From Clostridia bacterium (GTDB lineage Bacteria; Bacillota; Clostridia; Christensenellales; Aristaeellaceae), in assembly GCA_017431005.1 (NCBI GenBank), contig JAFRLY010000001.1, forward strand, positions 52,451 to 116,450: a stretch of DNA of 64,000 bases, given 5' to 3'. A program made the translations under genes and the position numbers. Every line of letters begins with the position of its first letter. The stretch's first letter is position 1. Positions 57,997-64,000 of this stretch are shown piece by piece. The notes under the pieces were generated by a model that had not been told where the DNA came from, made no database searches, and saw only the letters and a list, made by a program, of their open reading frames with translations.

Positions 57997-60570
57997 TTAC
58001 AACCGTGGATCCACCGGTTCGCTTTCCATGGCCAGCACACCAAACGCGCATTCGTGAACCTTGTAAAGAGGTTCCTTCCGGATAAACCGCTCCAGAGATT
58101 CCATACCAAGGGAGAATTCCTTCAGGGCCAGATTCCGTTTCCGGTTCAGTCCGCGCTTTTTCAAGCGCTGCAGATGATCCGGCTCCAGGTATTCCGCACC
58201 GTAAATGATCCGGAGGTATTCGCTGCCCCGGCATTTGACCGCGGGCTGCAGCAGCGTTCCGTTTTGTTTGGCAATATAGGTCTCGGGCTTGACTACCATG
58301 CCTTCTCCGCCCGTTCCTGTCAGATCGAGCCACCACTGTACACCGGCCTGTACGCTTGCCTCGTCTTCGGTGTTGACACAGATATACGGCGTCTCCATGT
58401 ATACAGGATCAATGCCGGTGATGTACTTCTTAATCGTTTCCATATGCCAGACATGTTTCTCCCCTGAGAAGACCTTTCCTTCCGCCGCCAGGATATGGAA
58501 CGGAGCGATCCGGAAATCATCAATGGATTTCACGGTCCAGCAATATTCCCGGTATGCATTGATGTATTTTTCAATATCTTCCTGTTTAGCCTTGAAACGG
58601 GTCAGGAGTTTTTTGGGATCAACATTCTGACCGGAGACGGTATCACCTACGTCGAAAAACAGATTCCTACGGGTGCAGGCTTGTTCCAGGGCCTTAACGA
58701 CAGCATTCAGGCTGCCCCGCCCGGAATTGCCGGTGGCTGCGTACTGTGTCCGGAGCAGTCCCTGGGCTTTTTCATTCCAGGGCATGAGTTCCGTATCCAG
58801 GCAGACCCAGTCCGTTTCGAAATCCTTCCAGAAGCCTGTCTGTGTCAGTACTTTATCCAGCCGGTCCAGCAACGCGGTTTCCGTTTCAGCATTGTCGAAG
58901 AACCGCCGCCCGGTCCGGGAATAGATGATCCCCCGTGAGCCGTCCGCCACACCGAAGCGTTTCTGAGCAGTATCTGCATTTCTGCAGAGGATGATGACTG
59001 CCCGGGAACCCATGTGCTTTTTCTCACAGACTACATTGGGGATGCCCCTGCTTCTGTAGTAATCAAACGCCTGCAGCGGATGCTCAAGGAAGCCGTCCAG
59101 CTCACTGGTTTCGCAGGGAGACATGGTAGGCGGCAGATAGATCAGCCAATGGGGATCTGCCGCATATCGGGACATGATCTCCAGGGCTGCCGCAGCGTTC
59201 GAATCATTGATATCAATGGAATGGTACAGGGATGTCTCAATATGCAGTTTGTGGTTGAAATCACCTACCGTCAGCAGATCGCCCATATCCTGTTCAGGTT
59301 CCTCTTCCAGAGGTTTAACGGGCTCATAATACTGTTTGTGCGCGGGAACGCTGACGATATCCCGTTCCGGATACCGGAAAGCAGTCAGGCTGCCGCCGAA
59401 CACGCAGCCGGTATCAATGCAGTAAGTGCCGTTCAGCGATTTAACTTCCTTCCCGGCAATATGACCGTATACAACCATGGCCCGTCCGCGATAATCCGCC
59501 GCCCAGTCAAGACGGACCGGCAGACCGTAGGAGTCCGTTTCTCCGGTGGTTTCACCGTAAAGACAGAATTCACGTACCCGCACAGAGCCTCTTCCGATAT
59601 ATTCCTGCTTGAGACCCGCATGTGCAACAACCAGCCTGCCGTCATCCAGCACGTAATGGCTGATCAGGCTGTCCAGGAATTTTACAGTTTCCGCTTTGAA
59701 CGCATCATCCGTCACATCGATTTCCGCGATGGTCTGCTCAATGCCATGTGTTTTCTGAATGTTATTTCCCTTCAGATAACGCAGAAGCTTATTGTCATGG
59801 TTACCCGGAACCGCCAGAGCGTTTCCGCTTCCAATCATTTTCATGGCAAGCTTCAGCACATCCACATTCCGCGGGCCGCGGTCACAGAAGTCACCCAGGA
59901 AAATAACCTTCCGGCCGTCCGGATGAGCGTATCCGTTTTCACCGTTAACATAGCCAAGGGTTGCCAGCAGCTCTTCCAGCTCGTCGCAGCAGCCATGGAT
60001 ATCGCCGATGATATCGAAGGGGCCGTGTTCATCCTTCTTATTGTTCCACATTTTGGTCCGGATCACTTCAGTGTTTTCCAGCTGCTCCATGGAATCAATG
60101 ATATAGACGAACCGGAAGCCCTCCCGTTTCAGATTTCTGATTGACCGTTTCAGCTCCCAGCAATGCTTGTGAACAACCCGCTCAGGGTATCCACGGTCCG
60201 GGCGCGCTTTATTCCGTTCCTGGAGCAGCGCTTCCGGCAGGTTCAGCACAATAGCGACAGAATGCACATTCTGTTCTCGGGCCATATTAATGATCTGCTT
60301 CCGGGCGTATTCCTGGATGTTGGTCGCGTCAATGACCGTCAGCTTCATATTGTTCAGCCGCTTGTTGGCCGCATAGTGAAGCAGATCAAAGGCATCATTG
60401 GATGCTCCCTGATCATTCTCATCGTCCGAAACCATGCCCCGGAAGAAGTCTGAGGACAGCACCTCTGTAGGCTTGAAGTGCTTTAGGGCAAAGCTGGTTT
60501 TCCCGGAGGAGGTTGCGCCGATCATGGCAACCAGGCAGAACTCCGGGATTTCAATTCTGAATTTATCCAT
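57997..60570 (-). CDS. pnkp: bacterial polynucleotide kinase-phosphatase-ligase (Pnkp), RNA repair
   Basis: 857 aa, the length of known bacterial Pnkp. Three catalytic modules are visible: N-terminal 5' kinase P-loop GATSSGKTS at 18-26; metallophosphatase GDIHGC 189-194, GDFCDRG 226-232, GNHD 256-259; C-terminal adenylyltransferase/ligase with CEKKHMGSRAV, nucleotidyl lysine K518. Known role: heals 2',3'-cyclic phosphate and 5'-OH RNA ends left by ribotoxins and, with Hen1, seals them. Overlaps hen1 by eight bases. Start ATG 60570 chosen because the kinase domain begins there. Confidence 0.95.
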   Translation of the reverse strand: MDKFRIEIPEFCLVAMIGATSSGKTSFALKHFKPTEVLSSDFFRGMVSDDENDQGASNDAFDLLHYAANKRLNNMKLTVIDATNIQEYARKQIINMAREQNVHSVAIVLNLPEALLQERNKARPDRGYPERVVHKHCWELKRSIRNLKREGFRFVYIIDSMEQLENTEVIRTKMWNNKKDEHGPFDIIGDIHGCCDELEELLATLGYVNGENGYAHPDGRKVIFLGDFCDRGPRNVDVLKLAMKMIGSGNALAVPGNHDNKLLRYLKGNNIQKTHGIEQTIAEIDVTDDAFKAETVKFLDSLISHYVLDDGRLVVAHAGLKQEYIGRGSVRVREFCLYGETTGETDSYGLPVRLDWAADYRGRAMVVYGHIAGKEVKSLNGTYCIDTGCVFGGSLTAFRYPERDIVSVPAHKQYYEPVKPLEEEPEQDMGDLLTVGDFNHKLHIETSLYHSIDINDSNAAAALEIMSRYAADPHWLIYLPPTMSPCETSELDGFLEHPLQAFDYYRSRGIPNVVCEKKHMGSRAVIILCRNADTAQKRFGVADGSRGIIYSRTGRRFFDNAETETALLDRLDKVLTQTGFWKDFETDWVCLDTELMPWNEKAQGLLRTQYAATGNSGRGSLNAVVKALEQACTRRNLFFDVGDTVSGQNVDPKKLLTRFKAKQEDIEKYINAYREYCWTVKSIDDFRIAPFHILAAEGKVFSGEKHVWHMETIKKYITGIDPVYMETPYICVNTEDEASVQAGVQWWLDLTGTGGEGMVVKPETYIAKQNGTLLQPAVKCRGSEYLRIIYGAEYLEPDHLQRLKKRGLNRKRNLALKEFSLGMESLERFIRKEPLYKVHECAFGVLAMESEPVDPRL

Positions 60571-61975
60571 TTCTCGTAAACACCCCCATCTGGGTCGGCT
60601 GACCTGTGGCCTCATCCGTTTCTCCGATGCCGCTGATCACGCAGGTATAGCCGAATTTCTCACATACATGCTCTGTCCATTTCCGGAACTCTTCCCGGGT
60701 CCATTCGAACCGGTGATCTCCATGGCGCAGGCAATCTTCACCCAGCCCCTCATAATTGACGTTGTATTCCCGGTTCGGTGTGGTCAGAATAACAGTTCCG
60801 GGTTTTGCGAATTCGAAAATAACCCGCTCAAAAGCCGGAATCCTCATGGGTTCAATGTGCTCAATAACTTCCACAATGCAGGCGCAGTCGAAGCCCTCGA
60901 ACCGCTTATCCCGGTAGGTCAGGGAGCCCTGGATCAGCGTCAGCTTCTCTTTTAGCGCGGAAGGCATCCGGTTAATATTCAGCCGCTGTCCGGCTTTTTC
61001 CAATACTCTGGAGGCCACATCACAGGCTGTGATTTTCCGGATTTGCGGTTCCTTCAGCAGCATCGCGGTCAGCGGCGCGCTGCCGCAGCCAAGATCAATT
61101 ACGCTCTTGGCACCGCTGGCAAGAACCGTGTTCTTTACCGCCTCAAGCCGCTGGGTGTTCAGCGGTGTCCGGGCAGCCTTATCTTCAGCAGCCTCTTCAG
61201 CAGCCTCGGCTTCCTCCGCGGTTTCCTCGTCTTCATCCGCGCCGGTGGCCAGCCTGTCGATTGCTCTCCTGGCCATACCTTTCCTGACGCCGAAGTACCT
61301 CTTTACAATCCGTTCCTTCGCCGGATGCTCTGCCAGCCAGCCGTCCCCGTGATCCAGCAGCTTCTGAATCTCGTCCTCGTTCATGTAGTAGTGCTTTTGC
61401 CGGTCAAAGACAGGAATCAGCACATACAGATGATTCAGAAGCTCCGAGAGCTTTACCATGCCGCTGATCGTCAGATCAATATAGGGAGATTCGCCCCATT
61501 CCGGGAATCTGTCATCCAGCTTGCTTCTGGAAACAGAAACGCTATAGCCCAGCGGCTCAAAGAGCTCCTGTGCAAGCGTTTCGTTTCCCCGATCCCTGAG
61601 GGATGTGACGGTTGCAGTCAGCCTGAGCGGCGTGGCAGCCAGATTGGGCCGGTGCTCACTCTTTCCCTTCATGGCGGAACCGAAGACCCGGTTGATCGCT
61701 GTGCTCATGAAGGAGGTTGCCGCATAAGGACGGTCGTTGACATAATCAAACAGACCGCCTTCCTTGCTGCCAAGCTTGCCTCTGGCCAGATCGATGGGAT
61801 CGATATCCAGCACCAGTGCCGCAGTGGTCCGTTCATCGGTGACTTCCGGATAAAAGACATATGCCTTTCCATAACTCAGCTCAAACTGCTGGGCTCTTTC
61901 CGGATGCTTCCAGAGCAGGAAGCCCAGATCCTGCGTGTTCTGACCTTCCCAGGTGATCGTAAGTATCAATTTCAA
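60563..61975 (-). CDS. hen1: 3'-terminal RNA ribose 2'-O-methyltransferase Hen1
   Basis: 470 aa. N-terminal 240 residues are the bacterial Hen1 module that activates the Pnkp ligase; an acidic linker (about 246-267, mostly E/D/A) joins it to a SAM-dependent methyltransferase with motif I VIDLGCGSAPL (292-302) and the metal site E369-xx-E372-H373 plus H421 in GDHRFEWTR. Family knowledge: methylates the 2'-OH at the cut so that the repaired RNA resists the same nuclease. Forms the Pnkp-Hen1 heterotetramer. Upstream of pnkp in the operon. Confidence 0.95.
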   Translation of the reverse strand: MKLILTITWEGQNTQDLGFLLWKHPERAQQFELSYGKAYVFYPEVTDERTTAALVLDIDPIDLARGKLGSKEGGLFDYVNDRPYAATSFMSTAINRVFGSAMKGKSEHRPNLAATPLRLTATVTSLRDRGNETLAQELFEPLGYSVSVSRSKLDDRFPEWGESPYIDLTISGMVKLSELLNHLYVLIPVFDRQKHYYMNEDEIQKLLDHGDGWLAEHPAKERIVKRYFGVRKGMARRAIDRLATGADEDEETAEEAEAAEEAAEDKAARTPLNTQRLEAVKNTVLASGAKSVIDLGCGSAPLTAMLLKEPQIRKITACDVASRVLEKAGQRLNINRMPSALKEKLTLIQGSLTYRDKRFEGFDCACIVEVIEHIEPMRIPAFERVIFEFAKPGTVILTTPNREYNVNYEGLGEDCLRHGDHRFEWTREEFRKWTEHVCEKFGYTCVISGIGETDEATGQPTQMGVFTRNG

Positions 61976-62032
61976 CGCCTCCTCTTCTTCAGGCTCACTT
62001 CATTCTACAAAACCGGATGTTCGGTTTTTCAG

Positions 62033-62266
62033 TCATCCGCGTGATTCAACCGCAAGAATCGAATCAACGGGAACAGAAAAAATCACAGACAGCGCTACCA
62101 GATTGTCCACTGTGGGCAGGCAGACACCGTGCTGCCACTTATAGATTGCCTGGGGCGTGGCAAAGCCAAGCAGGGTCTGAAGCTCTTTGACCGAAAGCCC
62201 TTGCTGTTCCCGGAGAACATAAATGTTCTGACCGGTTCTTTTCAGATCCACAACGGGGATACACAT
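62033..62266 (-). CDS. small XRE-type DNA-binding protein
   Basis: 77 aa, start ATG 62266 behind AAGGCGG. A Cro/C1 helix-turn-helix: REQQGLSVKELQTLLGFATPQAIYKWQHG with the recognition helix reading PQAIYKWQ. No effector domain. First gene upstream of hen1 with a 57-bp gap, so probably co-transcribed and a repressor or sensor for the RNA-repair genes. Similar one-domain regulators are frequent beside Pnkp/Hen1 by analogy with defence loci, but this is inference. Confidence 0.8.
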   Translation of the reverse strand: MCIPVVDLKRTGQNIYVLREQQGLSVKELQTLLGFATPQAIYKWQHGVCLPTVDNLVALSVIFSVPVDSILAVESRG

Positions 62267-62343
62267 GCGAATACCGCCTTTCAAAAATAAAAATCCGCTC
62301 ATTCATGAGAGAACGAGCGGATGCTTTCATCTGTCCTGTTATC

Positions 62344-62466
62344 CTATCTGAGTCCGGAATCACCCGGATATCTGCTCGTCCTTATACGCATGCCAAACGG
62401 AACCTTCCAGGTTCTTGCCTGCAGGTTCATATTAAATGTGCGCATACTGACTGACAGCCGGATCAT
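62344..62466 (-). CDS. candidate small basic protein (40 aa)
   Basis: ATG 62466 stands eight bases after AAAGGAG. The frame reads MIRLSVSMRTFNMNLQART then continues WKVPFGMRIRTSRYPGDSG and ends LR before TAG: basic, arginine-rich, no known domain. It lies between the membrane protein gene and the XRE gene, in line with both. Strong initiation signals but short length, so it needs evidence of translation. Confidence 0.4.
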   Translation of the reverse strand: MIRLSVSMRTFNMNLQARTWKVPFGMRIRTSRYPGDSGLR

Positions 62467-62700
62467 CTTCGGATCTCCTTTCTTTGAATCGTCAATTGCC
62501 GACAAGCAGTATATCATATCCATGAAAGTTTTGTCATTATACCGGTGGTATAAAATACCGAGTTTCTACCGCCCCTGAAAAGACGCTCTTTCAGATCGTC
62601 TTTTCAGTTAGTGTATGGTTGATTTGAACTCTTCAATCTTTTTGTTTGCTGTCTGCTGTTTATTACTCTTACTGATCAGCATTCAGGCGGAAACCGATCC

Positions 62701-63384
62701 TCATATAACACCCAGCAGAGCCTTTTCAATCCGGAGAGATGCTTCAGTGAAATACAGCACTTCCGCATCATTCAGGTCATAATCCTCCTCGAATCGGTCC
62801 CACTTTTCCGCATAGGAGACATACTTTGTCAGCATGCTGGTATAATCCTCGAGCATGGAAAGGGAATTGGACGAGGAAGCGTACTTTTTCATAAACGCTG
62901 CATACTCGTTGAAAAAAGCCTCATATTCGTCAATGGCTTCCTTGACGTTCTTCCGGATGCCTCCGGCAGCAGTGCCAGAGGCTTTTGACGCGGAGGTGCT
63001 GCCAGCTGTGCTGCTGCCGGAAGCAGGAGCAGCTGTTGGCCGTGCAGTGCTTTTCGGCAGGGACCGGACAGAACCGGAGGATACGCTTTCCCTGTTTTCA
63101 GAAATACTGAACTGGGGAAACCAGTTTTTCAGGGTGGTCCCGACGCCGCCGATATTCCGGGAACCCAGAAGGAACATAACGGTGGTGAGTACGATGACAA
63201 CCAGCAAGGCGCAGAAATAGGACCTGGCATAGTTTCGCCGGTTTACATTGCTTTCGGAAAGGGCGAATACGATTAGCAGGATAAAGCCAACGACCGGAAT
63301 GGCGAAAAGAAGGGAATAACCGATATACCCCCAGGCGGATATAGGCCTGAACTGTTCAGAACCGTCATAATGGATTTTACTCAT
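62701..63384 (-). CDS. membrane protein with DUF6591-like C-terminal domain
   Basis: 227 aa, start ATG 63384 behind AAAGGAGACGAAACTT. Two membrane helices near 19-45 and 53-75, a Ser/Ala/Thr-rich spacer (about 110-140), then a helical domain EYEAFFNEYAAFMKKYASS to the end, which resembles the DUF6591 domain of Firmicute membrane proteins. It is preceded by an XRE regulator gene that overlaps it by eight bases. Function unknown. Confidence 0.6.
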   Translation of the reverse strand: MSKIHYDGSEQFRPISAWGYIGYSLLFAIPVVGFILLIVFALSESNVNRRNYARSYFCALLVVIVLTTVMFLLGSRNIGGVGTTLKNWFPQFSISENRESVSSGSVRSLPKSTARPTAAPASGSSTAGSTSASKASGTAAGGIRKNVKEAIDEYEAFFNEYAAFMKKYASSSNSLSMLEDYTSMLTKYVSYAEKWDRFEEDYDLNDAEVLYFTEASLRIEKALLGVI

Positions 63385-63640
63385 AAGTTTCGTCTCCTTT
63401 GTTTTCCTGTTCATTTTCCATACTTTTTTCCAGCATAGCGATCAACTTGCTGGGTTTTTCATGCAGCGCTTCCGCGATCCGCCAGAGCGTGTCCGTCCGG
63501 GGGATTTTCTGGCCGCTTTCCAGGGCAGCCAGATGGCTTCTGGAAATCCCGGCCAGGCCGGAAAGCTGCTCCTGGGTCAGTCCCTTGCGGATTCTTGCCG
63601 CGCCGATTACCATTCCCAATGTTTTGCTGTTATAGGGCAC
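63377..63640 (-). CDS. XRE-family regulator
   Basis: 87 aa, start GTG 63640 behind GGAGGAATCAAA. Helix-turn-helix VIGAARIRKGLTQEQLSGLAGISRSHLAAL with a standard RxxRxxTQEQL-G-SxxxLxxxE pattern and a C-terminal helix of charged residues. Overlaps the next gene by eight bases. Second small XRE protein of the operon, probably autoregulatory. Confidence 0.85.
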   Translation of the reverse strand: MPYNSKTLGMVIGAARIRKGLTQEQLSGLAGISRSHLAALESGQKIPRTDTLWRIAEALHEKPSKLIAMLEKSMENEQENKGDETYE

Positions 63641-64000
63641 TTTGATTCCTCCTTTTTGTTTGCCTCTATAACAGCCCTTGTTTTTTTCGCGAGGTCCTGA
63701 GTCGGCGCTGCAGGCAGCATCCTCTGTTTCTGCGTTCATTGGAAGCATTCTCCCGATACAGCAAAATCTTTTTCGCCGCGGTGTGTATGCTAATGCTAAC
63801 AGGAAAGCGGATGCATTCTGTCCGCTGAAGAAGACAAAAAAAGGGCCCCGCCGAAGCGGCAATGTCATTCAGATAAGGATGACGGAAAGAGAACTGGAAC
63901 CGAAACAGGTTCCGGTCTCTTTTTTTGTTAAGAAAATTGCAGAAAAGGGTTGACAAATCGGTCAAAATGTGCGGCCGCTTTCGCTACTGAATCAAAGAAG
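63641..64000. other. intergenic stretch (360 bp) with a terminator and no gene seen
   Basis: I see no gene. On the plus strand GAGAACTGGAACC-GAAACA-GGTTCCGGTCTC (63889-63919) followed by seven T residues is an intrinsic terminator, though no plus-strand gene feeds it within the window. TTGACA at 63950-63955 has no -10 partner. The XRE operon promoter must lie in this stretch but is not obvious. Confidence 0.5.

Noticed and set aside
62321-62578. Plus-strand 85-codon frame
   Set aside because: No ribosome binding site, and the opposite strand holds a better-supported small frame and the operon direction.
63678-63953. Plus-strand 91-codon frame
   Set aside because: No good start signal, odd composition, and it runs through the terminator hairpin at 63889-63919.
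1-64000. tRNA or rRNA genes and phage attachment sites
   Set aside because: I looked for cloverleaf arms and for direct repeats at the module edges and saw none I could defend; short att cores could be missed by eye.

Overview
The window comes from a GC-rich (high 50s percent by eye) low-branching Firmicute, most plausibly an uncultured gut or rumen Clostridia lineage of the Christensenellales/Aristaeellaceae type. The basis is strong AGGAGG-type ribosome binding sites, Firmicute-style protein families (LplB/YtcP sugar transporters, an acyl-CoA synthetase paired with an XRE-cupin regulator, RecO) and many glycan-active enzymes. The lineage is an inference, not proven by any marker gene here.

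Layout. 1-18.2 kb is a carbohydrate locus read outward from a control region at 4.67-4.90 kb. Leftward run a Gfo/Idh oxidoreductase, an FGGY sugar kinase, an arabinose-isomerase-like protein and a cut-off class III aminotransferase. Rightward run a two-permease ABC importer with its solute-binding protein, a DegT aminotransferase, a DapA-family aldolase, an aldo-keto reductase, two sialidase-fold (Asp-box) proteins, a sialate O-acetylesterase-type esterase and an unassigned glycosidase-like protein. 18.2-21.3 kb carries recO, an acyl-CoA synthetase and its likely XRE-cupin regulator. 21.4-26.6 kb is a divergent pair of glycosidases (GH29 fucosidase-like and GH2 beta-galactosidase-like). 26.7-29.7 kb holds two coupled membrane proteins resembling polysaccharide co-polymerases. 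29.9-32.5 kb is a MarR regulator divergent from a membrane-anchored alpha/beta hydrolase.

32.7-53.6 kb is a complete late (morphogenesis and lysis) module of a contractile-tailed phage on the minus strand: terminase, portal, capsid, neck, sheath, tube, chaperones, a very short tape measure, baseplate, endolysin and holin. I see no integrase, repressor, replication genes or tail fibre, and four cellular-type genes (a secreted protein, an ECF-like sigma factor, a GNAT acetyltransferase and an esterase) are inserted in the opposite orientation at three points. The module has a likely programmed -1 frameshift in the tail chaperone, an 11-bp-phased repeat array upstream of terS, and two copies of a roughly 104-bp structured repeat whose stems covary, one of them inside the open frame of a head gene.

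53.8-57.8 kb returns to cellular genes: a small unknown protein, an SGNH esterase, a second membrane-fused hydrolase and a PPC/DUF296 protein. 57.9-63.7 kb is a minus-strand Pnkp-Hen1 RNA-repair operon with two XRE-type regulators, a DUF6591-like membrane protein and two small open frames with very good ribosome binding sites.

The strongest candidates for something undescribed are the covarying repeat family, the stripped-down phage module with its phased terS-promoter array, and the extra small genes of the RNA-repair operon. All family names were assigned by reading motifs, without database searches.
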